Positions 24,095 to 33,340 of a stretch of 64,000 bases of DNA are shown here, in pieces; within the stretch, counting starts at the first letter, position 1; each line of letters starts with the position of its first letter. The notes below the pieces were generated by a model. It searched no databases. It saw nothing but the letters and a program-made list of their open reading frames with translations, and was not told the DNA's origin. Origin of the DNA: Bacillota bacterium. GTDB lineage: Bacteria; Bacillota; Bacilli; Paenibacillales; NBRC-103111. The stretch lies in contig JAEWIS010000026.1 of assembly GCA_023386955.1 (NCBI GenBank), positions 62,001 to 126,000 on the forward strand. The letters are read 5' to 3'. A program made the position numbers and the translations under genes.

Positions 24095-25150
24095 TCACGG
24101 CCCGATGCTCCGGCAGGAGCCGCGCTGGATGAACTCCGCAGGGAAGCTCACGGTTTCGAAGCTGGAGCCGCTTTTTTTCTGCTGCATCCGGCTGATGGAC
24201 TCCACGGCGGCCCGCGCCATCTCGTAGATGGGCAGCCGGACAGTGGTCAGACCCGGAGACAGCAGAGATGCGGACGGCACGTCATCATAACCTGCCAGCG
24301 AAATGTCCTCCGGCACCCGGATGCCGTGGCGGGTAAAGGCCTGCAGCGCCGAAATGGCCATATCATCATTGGCGCAGAACAGCGCCGTGGGCAGCTTGTC
24401 AGAGCGTGCCAGCCGCTCGGCCTCCGCATAGGCCTTTTCCTTCAGAAACTGGCCCTGCAGGATAAAGTCCTCCCGCATGGGCAACCCGTGGTGCTGAAGC
24501 GCCATTTCATATGCCTTGAAGCGCTCCCGGCCGGAATAGGTGTCCAGCCGTCCGGCCAGGATGCCGATTTCCCTGTGGCCCAGGCCGATGAGATGCTCCA
24601 TCACCGCCATGGTGCCTTCGTAGTCCATGGAGTTCACTACGGCCAGTCTATTTTTGTTCAGGCGGCTGCCGATGATCTCGGCAATATCGTAGTCGATGAG
24701 CACAATCGGCGCCTGAAGCTCCGCCAGCTCGCTGACCATCTGCGGATCCCGCCCGGAGCCGACAATCACCCCGCCGTCGATGCGCTTTTGCAGGAAAGCC
24801 TGCTTCACCCGGAGGAAGTCCTCCGGTGAATAAACCGTATGGATCAGCACATAGCTGCCCTTGGCATTGGCATGATCCGTCACCGCATCCACGAACCGGG
24901 CGAAATAGCTGTTGTCATAAATCCGGTTCACCTCGGGCCGTTCGGCGGTGCTTACCACAAACAGGCCGATGGTGTCCGTTCCTTTGCCTGCCAGAACACG
25001 GGCGGAGGTGTTGGGCTCGTAATGATGCTCCTCAATTACCTTCAGCACCCGCTGCCGGGTTTCCTCCGGCACGTTGGAATAATTGTTGATGACACGGGAG
25101 ACGGTGCTTCTGGACACACCCGCCAGTCTGGCGATATCCTCACTGCGCAT
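24095..25150 (-). CDS. LacI-family repressor of cellobiose phosphorylase
   Basis: 351 residues. The N-terminal DNA-binding domain is SEDIARLAGVSRSTVSRVIN (residues 3-22) with hinge helix NTSARVLAGKG (47-57). A periplasmic-binding-protein-like sensor domain with TALFCANDDMAISALQAF follows. The 14-base operator in its own promoter recurs in front of the GH94 gene downstream on the same strand, so it very likely controls both and responds to a cello-oligosaccharide. The C-terminus has an unusual Cys/Arg-rich tail (RGSCRSIGP) reaching into the tandem repeat region. Confidence 0.88.
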   Translation of the reverse strand: MRSEDIARLAGVSRSTVSRVINNYSNVPEETRQRVLKVIEEHHYEPNTSARVLAGKGTDTIGLFVVSTAERPEVNRIYDNSYFARFVDAVTDHANAKGSYVLIHTVYSPEDFLRVKQAFLQKRIDGGVIVGSGRDPQMVSELAELQAPIVLIDYDIAEIIGSRLNKNRLAVVNSMDYEGTMAVMEHLIGLGHREIGILAGRLDTYSGRERFKAYEMALQHHGLPMREDFILQGQFLKEKAYAEAERLARSDKLPTALFCANDDMAISALQAFTRHGIRVPEDISLAGYDDVPSASLLSPGLTTVRLPIYEMARAAVESISRMQQKKSGSSFETVSFPAEFIQRGSCRSIGP

Positions 25151-25170
25151 GTGCTGGAAAGCTCCTTTCG

Positions 25171-25220
25171 TGAACGCGCGTTTACAAGGATATTGTAACC
25201 GCTCCCGGTAGCGCTGGCAA
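25171..25220 (-). promoter_or_regulatory. lacI promoter with operator
   Basis: Minus strand: TTGCCA (25215-25220), 17-base spacer, TACAAT (25192-25197), then operator TAAACGCGCGTTCA (25171-25184) just downstream of -10. This is a classical autorepression layout. Confidence 0.7.
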
Positions 25221-25543
25221 CATTTTTTTCAGACACGTGGTGAATCTGCCTGAGCCTCTTACTGCGGCCAGAGATTCTTCGCAAATCCCCGCAGCGGCAT
25301 CCTGCCCGGCATAAAATTGCCATCTGGACGTTTTTGGGAAACCGTGGCATGATGATACCAGGAACGGCGGCCAAGCTTGGCAGACCGCTTGAGAACGCAT
25401 ACAATACCGCGGTGACTCTCAGGTTTCCTGATGTAGACATCCGTAGCCGGCAAACCCATTGCCGTTTCCGTTGCCAACCGCCTGGATCTGTATCTGTGTC
25501 CAGAAACAACGCTCCGGCTCCATTCACCAAGGGAGGACCGTCC

Positions 25544-27304
25544 ATGAAATGGTATCATTCCGTCAGGCTGAAAATTATTCTGGGCTTTGCCATTGTCATC
25601 GTGCCCATTGTGGTGTTCCTGTTCTACAATAACATGTACTCGATCCGGATCGTGCGTGAGCAGATTTCCAGCAACTATGACAATTTGCTTCAACAATATG
25701 TCCAAAGCACGGACCAGATGCTGAATGAAACCAGCCTTTTTTTGTACCGGTTTGTTAATGATCCGGACTTTACCACCCTCTATGCCTTCGGGACCTCCTC
25801 TAATGAATATTACCTGACCAAAATCCGCATCATGAGCAAGCTCACCTCGGGCATCGGCTATTTCAACGTTACCAGCTCCATCTTTATTTATTCGCCGGTA
25901 TATAAGGATCTGCTTCTGGCCAGCTCCGATGACCATAACCGCCAGACCCGCAATATTACACTGATGGCCGATGCCCTGGCGCAAAATGGCGACGGCAGAT
26001 GGCAGCTGGTGCAAACCCCCGACGGTTATGCCATGGTGATCATTGCATCCATTTCCTCCGAGCTCATCGCCGGGGTTCTGGTGCATCCGGACAAGCTGAT
26101 TGCCCCTCTGCGCAACTGGAATCTGGGTCCGGGAGGAGAGGTTGCCGCTATGGATAATAGCCACACCCTTCTGTCCAATACCCGGATCAGCGCCGATATC
26201 TGGGGCCGTTATGCAGAGAAAAACCCCACCCAGAAGGGAAACTATCTCCTGATCGACGATGAACGCCTCAGCGAAAAGATGTTATTGGTGAAGGCGGATT
26301 CCCTGGCTACCGGCCTCCGGCTTATGCTGGCGATACCCGAGACTACGATTCTCAGAGGACTGCCCTTTTTCCAAAAAGCGATCTATGTGACACCCTTCGG
26401 TGTGCTCATCGTGCTGTTCATCTACTTCCTGATCCTTCAACGCATCCTGGTGGGACCCTTCTCCGCATTGGTCAAGGGGATGCGTCGCATCGGCCAGGGC
26501 AAGCTGGATACCCGGCTGCCCACCGCCCGCAAGGGGGAGTTCGCGTACGTGATGGCTGTTTTCAACGATATGGCAGACCAGATCCGCTCCCTCAAGATCA
26601 ATGTCTACGAGGAAAAGCTGCGGGTGCAGCAGGCGGAATACAAGCATTTGCAGGTGCAGATCAACCCGCATTTTTATATGAACAGCCTGAACATCGTGTA
26701 TAACCTGGCGGTGCTGAAGGACTACCAGACTCTGAAGAAGCTGGCTCTCCATCTGGCGGACTACTTCCGCTTCACCGTCCACAGCAACCGGCCCCATATC
26801 ACCTTGGACGAGGAGCTCCAGCATGTGGCCAACTATATGGAGATTCAGCGGCTCCGTTACCCGGATAATCTGGTCTTTGACATCAGCGTCAGCGATGAGC
26901 TGAAGGCAGCGGCTATCCCTCCATTAACCATCCAGCCCTTCGCCGAAAATGCGGTGATCCACGGCTTCAAAAACCGGAATCAGCCGTTTCACTTATACAT
27001 CCAAGCCCAAATTACCGGGCAAGGTCAGGAACGGGAGGCCCGCATCTCCATCCGGGATACGGGTGTGGGATTCTCCGCAGAGTGGCTGGATGAATTCGCC
27101 GGAGCCGATTGGCGGATTATTCAGGATGAGCATGTGGGGATATGGAATGTGATCCGGCGGCTTTCCATTTTTACAGATGACCAGGCAAAAGTGGTGCTGC
27201 AGAATGCAGAGGGCGGCGGCGCCGAGGTGCTGATTATACTGCCCTTGGAGTCCAGACTGGAAAAAGGCGGGGAAGACCATGTACAACGTTCTACTGGTGG
27301 ATGA
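25544..27304 (+). CDS. YesM-type sensor histidine kinase
   Basis: 586 residues from ATG 25544 (GGGAGGA upstream); a longer open frame upstream lacks features. Membrane segments at about 9-28 and 280-302 enclose an extracellular sensor domain. A HAMP domain follows (PFSALVKGMRRIGQGKLDTR). The kinase region has the phosphorylated His near residue 376 in QINPHFYMNSLN and an ATPase domain with FAENAVIHGFKNR and RISIRDTGVGFS. It likely senses sugars or a binding protein outside the cell. It overlaps the response regulator gene by 26 bases. Confidence 0.9.
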   Translation: MKWYHSVRLKIILGFAIVIVPIVVFLFYNNMYSIRIVREQISSNYDNLLQQYVQSTDQMLNETSLFLYRFVNDPDFTTLYAFGTSSNEYYLTKIRIMSKLTSGIGYFNVTSSIFIYSPVYKDLLLASSDDHNRQTRNITLMADALAQNGDGRWQLVQTPDGYAMVIIASISSELIAGVLVHPDKLIAPLRNWNLGPGGEVAAMDNSHTLLSNTRISADIWGRYAEKNPTQKGNYLLIDDERLSEKMLLVKADSLATGLRLMLAIPETTILRGLPFFQKAIYVTPFGVLIVLFIYFLILQRILVGPFSALVKGMRRIGQGKLDTRLPTARKGEFAYVMAVFNDMADQIRSLKINVYEEKLRVQQAEYKHLQVQINPHFYMNSLNIVYNLAVLKDYQTLKKLALHLADYFRFTVHSNRPHITLDEELQHVANYMEIQRLRYPDNLVFDISVSDELKAAAIPPLTIQPFAENAVIHGFKNRNQPFHLYIQAQITGQGQEREARISIRDTGVGFSAEWLDEFAGADWRIIQDEHVGIWNVIRRLSIFTDDQAKVVLQNAEGGGAEVLIILPLESRLEKGGEDHVQRSTGG

Positions 27305-28904
27305 TGAGAAATATGCAGTCAAAGGGCTGGCGGCGGGAATGGATTGGGAGGCGCTGGGGATATCGGTGGTCCTGGAGGCGTATGATGTGGGCCAGGCCAA
27401 GGAGCTGCTGTCCGAGCGGGAGGCGGATATCGTCATTCTGGATATCGAAATGCCGGGCCAGTCCGGTCTGGACCTGGCAGAGTGGCTCCGGGAGCAGCAT
27501 CCCCATGCGGAGGTGATTTTTCTTACCGGCCATGCCAACTTCAATTACGCCCAAAAGGCGCTGTCCATGGGGGCCTTCCGCTATCTGCTGAAGCCGGTGG
27601 ACCATGACAGGCTGTCGGAGATTATCCTGCAGCTGCTGGACAAAATCCGCTCCGAACGGGAGCTTCAGGACTACCAGAGTGTTTACCGGAAGTATTACAG
27701 CCTCTGGGAGAGCCAAAAGCCGCTTCTGGTGGAGCGCTTCTGGCAGGAGGTGATTCAAGGGCGCACGGCCTTCCTGAGCGGAAAGCTGGATGCCGCCCTC
27801 CGCCAGTATGACATCCCTCTCGGCTCGGAGGACCGGCTGTTCCCGGTGCTGATCAGCATTGAGCAGTGGCAGCAGGATTTCGGCGCGCGGGATGAGGAAA
27901 TTATGGAATACGCCATCCGTAAGGCCGCCGAGGAGCTGGTGCTGGACGGAAGCCCCGGCATTGTGGTGGGGGAGCGGAACGGCAGCGGGCTGATTTTGTT
28001 TTATCGGGCTGCTGCAGGGGATGCGGAGGTGGATAACGGGGTGCCCCTTGCGGAGAAATGCGGGGCCTTCATTCAATCATGCAATGAATATTTTCATTGC
28101 CGGCTGTCCTGCTATATCGGCGGCGAGGTAGGCATAACCGGTCTGGAGGAGGCCTACCAGCGCCTTCTGGAGGCGGAACGGGCCAATGTCACCCGGACCA
28201 ATAGTGTGATTCTTCCCAGCACGGAGAGCAAACCTGCAACCCGTCCCGCTCCGCCGCCGCCTCTGGCCGAGTGGGGGCTGCTGCTGGACAATGGGCGCCG
28301 AGGGGAGCTGACGGAGCAGCTGAACCGTTATTTCAGCCGTTTGGAGCGGGAGGAGCTATCCGTTGAAACGCTGCAGGCCGTTTATTTCGGGCTTGCCCAC
28401 CTGTGTCTGGATTCCGCGGTAAAAAAAGGGGTTTCCCTGAGCGAGGCGCTGGATAGCCGGGAGGAGACCATGACCCTGTCGCCTGTGAAGTCCCTGGCAG
28501 CCCTGCGGCAATGGTGCGCCCGCCTCCTGGAGCAATATTGGACCGGAACGGCCGTTCACGGAGAGCCCCAGCAGCAATCCTCCATCATCGCCAAAATCAA
28601 GGAATACGCCCAGCAGCATCCCCAGGAGGAGCTGGGGAGGGAGCAGCTGGCATCATATGTATTTTTGAATCCGGCTTATCTGTCCCGGCTGTTCCGCAAG
28701 GAAACCGGCCAGTCCCTGACGGAATATGTGCTGGAGGTGAAGATCGGATATGCCCGCCGCCTGCTGGAGGAATCCAACCTTAAGGTAGGGGCGGTAGCCG
28801 AGGCTATCGGGTACACCCATTTCTCTTATTTTGCCAAGCTGTTCAAAAAAATGACCGGCATGTCCCCCCACGAATACCGCAAAAAGCACCGCCGTTTGCC
28901 GTAA
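27279..28904 (+). CDS. YesN-type response regulator with AraC DNA-binding domain
   Basis: 541 residues. The receiver domain has acidic Asp8/Asp9, phospho-acceptor Asp55 (VILDIEMPG) and Lys105 region (YLLKPVD). A long middle region (about 130-430) of unknown fold follows, with a Pro-rich linker near 315. The C-terminus carries two helix-turn-helix motifs: LASYVFLNPAYLSRLFRKET and VGAVAEAIGYTHFSYFAKLF. It activates sugar genes, here most likely the ABC transporter that follows. Its GGAGG-like ribosome site lies within the kinase gene. Confidence 0.9.
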   Translation: MYNVLLVDDEKYAVKGLAAGMDWEALGISVVLEAYDVGQAKELLSEREADIVILDIEMPGQSGLDLAEWLREQHPHAEVIFLTGHANFNYAQKALSMGAFRYLLKPVDHDRLSEIILQLLDKIRSERELQDYQSVYRKYYSLWESQKPLLVERFWQEVIQGRTAFLSGKLDAALRQYDIPLGSEDRLFPVLISIEQWQQDFGARDEEIMEYAIRKAAEELVLDGSPGIVVGERNGSGLILFYRAAAGDAEVDNGVPLAEKCGAFIQSCNEYFHCRLSCYIGGEVGITGLEEAYQRLLEAERANVTRTNSVILPSTESKPATRPAPPPPLAEWGLLLDNGRRGELTEQLNRYFSRLEREELSVETLQAVYFGLAHLCLDSAVKKGVSLSEALDSREETMTLSPVKSLAALRQWCARLLEQYWTGTAVHGEPQQQSSIIAKIKEYAQQHPQEELGREQLASYVFLNPAYLSRLFRKETGQSLTEYVLEVKIGYARRLLEESNLKVGAVAEAIGYTHFSYFAKLFKKMTGMSPHEYRKKHRRLP

Positions 28905-29000
28905 GGAGCTGCGAGGAAATTAGCGGTACTTGAGCGTTTGCGAAAGCAAACGCCACTTCGTAAGCATAAGCTTATTTCGTCGCAGTCTCTAAGGCCTGCG

Positions 29001-29037
29001 CCGCTTCCGCTCCTGAACAGGAGGGAGGCGGTTTTTT
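29001..29037 (+). terminator. terminator of the two-component operon
   Basis: CCGC..CC..TCCTG pairs with CAGGAGGGAGGCGG, then six T. A separate hairpin GCGTTTGC-GAAA-GCAAACGC lies just upstream (28935-28954). Confidence 0.8.
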
Positions 29038-29347
29038 GTTGTGTCCAGCCGCAGGTTGGTGGTCCGAGAAAACGAGGGGAAGAGCGGGCAATGGGATAGA
29101 GGAATAGAGGAGCAAGAACCGAGTAGAACGGGAAGAGGAGCAGGGGGTTGAGGAGAATTGGAGGGTGGTGTTCCTGACAAAAATCTTGCCCAACGAGGGG
29201 ATTCGGGCGGGAATTGTCGGAATGTGTCATGTTGATACTGGGAACTTTTCCATTTCGTTCCACGAAGTCACAATAGTGATGCTTAGGTGCTGCCAGTATA
29301 TAGTTTGCGATTCGGAAGAGCCATACAATAAAGCTACAAACCAAAGC

Positions 29348-29418
29348 ATCCCCCAAACGTGACAAAACGCTTCGAAGCAAAATTCCGGGTATCTTTGGAG
29401 GCACCGAATGAAGATGCG
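29348..29418 (+). ncRNA. candidate structured RNA element, copy A, upstream of ABC permease
   Basis: CCCCCAAA (29350-29357) can pair with TTTGGAGG (29394-29401) with one mismatch. Inside are GTGAC, a GCTTCGAAGC palindrome and TCCGGGTA, and ATGAAGATGCG follows. About 50 of 70 positions match a second element at 47445-47516, which lies at a similar distance (73-83 bases) from the araB start. The rest of 29038-29347 shows no gene. Confidence 0.5.
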
Positions 29419-29470
29419 GCAGTTGTGCATTTTCGCATAAAAAACAAATAGAGACAAGGAGTGGTTCCCC

Positions 29471-30448
29471 ATGGCCATGGAGCTCAAGACACCCGCAGGT
29501 GTCACCCCGGCTCCCGTATCCCAAACGGCGAAACGGAGAACCCTGCACATTCTGAAGAAATACAAGATCTTCTACTTCATGATGCTGCCGGGAATCCTGA
29601 TCCTGCTGTTCAACAATTATCTGCCCATGATTGGTGTACTGATTGCCTTCAAGAACATCAATTACACAGATGGTTACATCCATAGCCCCTGGAGCGGCTT
29701 CAACAACTTCAAGTTTCTGTTTGATACCAACGTAGCCTGGGAGCTGATCCGCAACACGCTTTTGTACAATACCGTGTTCATTCTGATGAACCTGGTGATG
29801 GGCGTGGGGTTGGCCATCTTGTTCTCGGAAATGCGCAATAAACGGGCGGCCAAGCTTCACCAAAGCGCCATGTTTCTCCCGTACCTGCTCTCTTGGGTCG
29901 TCATTGGTTATTTGGTGTTTGCCTTCCTGGGTATGGAGCACGGGCTGCTCAACACCTGGCTGTTCCCCAAGCTGGGCTGGAATCCGGTGGAGTGGTATAC
30001 GGATAAGTCCTACTGGCCTATAATCCTGCCTATTGTCAATACCTGGCGCAATGTCGGTTACTTCGCTGTTATATATCTGGCTTCCATGCTGGGCATCGAT
30101 CCTGAATATTATGAAGCGGCCGTTATTGACGGTGCTACCAAACGCCATCAAATCCAGATGATTACGATCCCTCTGGTGCGTCCCGTCATTATCATCATGA
30201 CCATGCTCCAGATCGGCCGGATCTTCTACGCAGACTTCGGTTTGTTCTTCCAGGTGACCCAGAATGCCGGCGCGTTGTACCCGGTAACACAGGTTATCGA
30301 TACGTATGTGTATCAGACCTTCATGGTAATGGGCGATATCGGGATGTCCTCGGCGGCAGGTTTGTTCCAGGCAGTGATCGGGTTCGTGCTGGTACTGCTC
30401 ACAAACCTTATTATCCGCAGAATCAGCAAGGAAGACGCCTTATTTTAA
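29471..30448 (+). CDS. CUT1-type sugar ABC transporter permease (LplB/YteP-like)
   Basis: 325 residues with six membrane segments. The EAA loop that docks the ATPase is EAAVIDGATKRHQIQMITIP (about 217-236). The N-terminus carries the long hydrophilic leader typical of Bacillota LplB proteins before FYFMMLPGILILLFNNYLPM. It forms the membrane channel with the next gene product. No ATPase gene is nearby, consistent with a shared MsmX-type ATPase elsewhere. The start ATG 29471 follows AAGGAG. Confidence 0.92.
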   Translation: MAMELKTPAGVTPAPVSQTAKRRTLHILKKYKIFYFMMLPGILILLFNNYLPMIGVLIAFKNINYTDGYIHSPWSGFNNFKFLFDTNVAWELIRNTLLYNTVFILMNLVMGVGLAILFSEMRNKRAAKLHQSAMFLPYLLSWVVIGYLVFAFLGMEHGLLNTWLFPKLGWNPVEWYTDKSYWPIILPIVNTWRNVGYFAVIYLASMLGIDPEYYEAAVIDGATKRHQIQMITIPLVRPVIIIMTMLQIGRIFYADFGLFFQVTQNAGALYPVTQVIDTYVYQTFMVMGDIGMSSAAGLFQAVIGFVLVLLTNLIIRRISKEDALF

Positions 30449-30472
30449 ACCAACCTCTAGGAGTGGATGCAC

Positions 30473-31444
30473 ATGGATGCGCAGGCTGCAACGTCTGTCA
30501 ATAATCCAAGGGCGCAAAAAGCGCCCAACTATACAACCGGCCCCTTGGCCATTTCCAAAGGCTCCAATATTGCCATCAATATTTTCTTCTGGATATATTC
30601 GGTTTTATGCTTGCTGCCGCTTGTGTTGATCATCATGATTTCCTTCACCGATGAAAAAACCGTACTTACCAACGGGTACAGCTTTTTCCCGGAGAAATTC
30701 AGCTTGGCGGCATACCAATTCCTGCTTGAGGATTGGGCACAGATTACCAAATCCTTCGGTGTCTCCATGTTCGTGACGATTGTGGGAACGGCTATCAGCT
30801 TGCTCATAATGGCGCTTTATGCGTATCCCATCTCGCGCAAGGATTTTCCGCACCGGAATATATTCAGCTTCTTCATCTTTTTCACGATGCTGTTCAACGG
30901 CGGCCTGGTGCCCTGGTATCTGGTCTATACCCAGGTGGCCGACATGAAGAATACGCTTGCCAGTCTGATTCTGCCCCTATTGGTACAAGGCTTCTTCGTT
31001 CTGATGATGCGGACCTTCTTCAGCACCACCATTCCCATGGAGCTGCTGGAGGCGGCCACCATCGACGGAGCCAGCGAAGGCAGAGTATTCGCCCAGATTG
31101 TACTGCCCTTGTCCTTGCCGGTGTTGGCTACGGTGGCTCTGTTTCAGACTGTTAACTACTGGAATGACTGGTTCCTGAGTCTGGTGTTCATTTCCGGAGA
31201 AGGCGGTAAAGGAATGGTCAGCCTGCAATTCCTGATGTACCGGACTATGCTGGATATCCAGTTCCTGTCCTCTAATACAACGGCGGCGCAGGGGTTAAGT
31301 CAAAGCGGCGGTCTGGTCAATGTCCCCACAGAGACTGTCCGGATGGCCATGGCAGTAGTAGGTATTGGTCCTATCGTCATCGCATATCCATTCTTCCAGC
31401 GGTATTTTATCCAGGGTTTGACCATTGGAGCCGTGAAGGGATAA
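30473..31444 (+). CDS. CUT1-type sugar ABC transporter permease (YtcP-like)
   Basis: 323 residues from ATG 30473 (AGGAG nine bases upstream); ATG 30467 is only three bases from it. Six membrane segments; EAA loop ELLEAATIDGASEGRVFAQI at about 197-216. It pairs with the preceding permease. About 35 bases separate the permease genes. A strong hairpin and about 150 bases separate it from the binding-protein gene, a common way to make more binding protein than permease. Confidence 0.92.
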   Translation: MDAQAATSVNNPRAQKAPNYTTGPLAISKGSNIAINIFFWIYSVLCLLPLVLIIMISFTDEKTVLTNGYSFFPEKFSLAAYQFLLEDWAQITKSFGVSMFVTIVGTAISLLIMALYAYPISRKDFPHRNIFSFFIFFTMLFNGGLVPWYLVYTQVADMKNTLASLILPLLVQGFFVLMMRTFFSTTIPMELLEAATIDGASEGRVFAQIVLPLSLPVLATVALFQTVNYWNDWFLSLVFISGEGGKGMVSLQFLMYRTMLDIQFLSSNTTAAQGLSQSGGLVNVPTETVRMAMAVVGIGPIVIAYPFFQRYFIQGLTIGAVKG

Positions 31445-31457
31445 CGTCCACCAAACC

Positions 31458-31508
31458 ATGCCGGAGTATCCGTAACAGAACCTTGGTTTCCAATTACGGC
31501 TGCTCCGG
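31458..31508 (+). promoter_or_regulatory. intercistronic hairpin between permease and binding-protein genes
   Basis: CCGGAG..ATCCGTAA (about 31462-31476) pairs with TTACGG..GCTCCGG (about 31494-31508). There is no T-run, so it is more likely an mRNA-stabilising or processing structure than a terminator. Confidence 0.55.
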
Positions 31509-31598
31509 TAAAATCAACATTTTTGCAAATTGGCAGTAGCTATATCCGGAAAATCCGGTTAGCATATAGTTGGACATATAAGGGAGGATAAGAAAAAA

Positions 31599-33200
31599 AT
31601 GGCCAAATGGAAAAAAGCAGGATTGGCAGTGATGGCAGCAGCAACACTAGCGATGACGGCAGGCCTGGCCGGCTGCGGCAGTGATTCGGACTCTGGTGCA
31701 AGCGCTTCCCCAACCGATGCAGCAAAAGCTTCACCTGCAGCAAGTGTAGCGGCAACCGCTACGGCGGCGGCAGACCCGGCAAGCTCCCTGAAACCCGCCA
31801 AGCTTAGGCTGGTGTACCCCGGTTCCCCTCAAAAGGACCAGGCCGCAGTAACGGAGGAAATCAACAAGTATCTTCAGAAGAAGCTGAATACGACCCTTAC
31901 AATTGAGTCCTTCCAGTGGGGGCAATGGGATAACAAGGTCAACCTGATGGTGGCCTCCCGTGAAGCAGTGGACATTATGTTTACCGCCCAATGGTCCCAA
32001 TATGCCGTGAATGCAGGCAAAGGCGCCTTCCTGGCCCTCAATGACGATTCCGGCAAATACGGCAACCTGCTGAAAAAACAAGGCCCGGACATTCTCAAGT
32101 CTTTTGAAGAGAAAATTTTGAAGGGCTCCCAAATTGACGGCAAGAACTACGGTGTACCTGCATTGAAGGAAATGGCTTCCCAAGGCGGCATTGTATACCG
32201 CTCGGATATCGCCAAGGAGCTGGGACTGGAAGAAAAAATCCAGGCTGTGAAAAACATCAGCGACCTGATTCCGATTCTGGAAACCGTCAAGGCCAAAAAA
32301 CCCGACTTCACCCCCTTGTTCCTGCGTGACGGCGAAAACTTCAACGCCCACTATTTCGCCAACTATGACTATTTGGGAGACGGCAACATTGAAGGCGTTA
32401 TCTTCAAGGACGGAGAGGAAACCAAGGTCTTGAACCGCCTGGAGCAGGATCGCTACAAGAGCACTCTGAAGATTACCCGGGAGATGTTCACCAAGGATCT
32501 GATCAATAAGGATGCCTCCACCACTCAATTGTCCACCAATGATGCCATGAAATCCGGCAAGGTATTTATGATCGTATGTCCGCTGAAGCCCGGCAAGGAT
32601 ACAGAAATCGCCTCCACGGTTGGTCTGGTGGGCAACCTGAAGCAGCTGGCCTTGAACACCAAAACCACTGCAACCAGTGAAACCGCTGGCTCCATGCTGG
32701 CCGTCAGCAGCACCTCCTCCGATCCGGAGCGGGCCATGATGGTAATTAACCTGCTGTATTCCGACAAATATCTGAACAACCTGCTTAACTTCGGTATTGA
32801 AGGCACCCACTATAAGAAAACCGGCGATAACACAGTTGAGCCCTCCGACAAAACCGGCGATTACAGCCCCGGCGCCGCATGGATGTTCGGCAGCCAATTC
32901 CTGAACTACATCTGGAAGGGTGAACCCGCCGACAAGTGGGATCAATTCAAGAAGTTCAACGAAGGCTCCCATTATTCCAAGGGCTTGGGCTTTACCTTCG
33001 ATGTAAATGAAGCCATTAAGAACAAGGTAGCTGCTTCCATCACCATCCGCAAGCAATATGACCCGGCGCTGGATACCGGCTCTGTAGATCCTGAGAAGGT
33101 TCTGCCCGAGTACACTGCCAAGATGAAATCCTCCGCGGTAGATGAAATTATCGCCGAGAAGCAAAAGCAGTTCGACGCATACCTCGCTAAAAATAAGTAA
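31599..33200 (+). CDS. sugar-binding lipoprotein of the ABC transporter (LplA-like)
   Basis: 533 residues. Signal peptide with lipobox LAGC (Cys26), an Ala/Ser-rich spacer to about residue 62, then a large two-lobed binding fold beginning LRLVYPGSPQKDQAAVTEEI. Such proteins capture oligosaccharides outside the cell and deliver them to the permeases encoded just upstream. Size and companions indicate an oligosaccharide rather than a monosaccharide. The neighbouring GH94 gene makes cello-oligomers a reasonable guess, while the arabinofuranosidase and ara genes make arabino-oligomers another. The terminator follows 9 bases after the stop. Confidence 0.9.
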   Translation: MAKWKKAGLAVMAAATLAMTAGLAGCGSDSDSGASASPTDAAKASPAASVAATATAAADPASSLKPAKLRLVYPGSPQKDQAAVTEEINKYLQKKLNTTLTIESFQWGQWDNKVNLMVASREAVDIMFTAQWSQYAVNAGKGAFLALNDDSGKYGNLLKKQGPDILKSFEEKILKGSQIDGKNYGVPALKEMASQGGIVYRSDIAKELGLEEKIQAVKNISDLIPILETVKAKKPDFTPLFLRDGENFNAHYFANYDYLGDGNIEGVIFKDGEETKVLNRLEQDRYKSTLKITREMFTKDLINKDASTTQLSTNDAMKSGKVFMIVCPLKPGKDTEIASTVGLVGNLKQLALNTKTTATSETAGSMLAVSSTSSDPERAMMVINLLYSDKYLNNLLNFGIEGTHYKKTGDNTVEPSDKTGDYSPGAAWMFGSQFLNYIWKGEPADKWDQFKKFNEGSHYSKGLGFTFDVNEAIKNKVAASITIRKQYDPALDTGSVDPEKVLPEYTAKMKSSAVDEIIAEKQKQFDAYLAKNK

Positions 33201-33208
33201 GCTTACGG

Positions 33209-33235
33209 CGGCCCCGGTTCAGGGGCCGTTTTTTT
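33209..33235 (+). terminator. terminator of the ABC transporter operon
   Basis: CGGCCCC pairs with GGGGCCG around GGTTCA, followed by seven T. Confidence 0.88.
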
Positions 33236-33340
33236 GCGTTCAGGGGGATGCAGGCCTGCAGGGGGGCAGGATGAACTTGGCCCGGCGGTATGCTATCATG
33301 GCTCTATAGGAAAATTTATGGAAGAGCGGGAGTGGATGTT

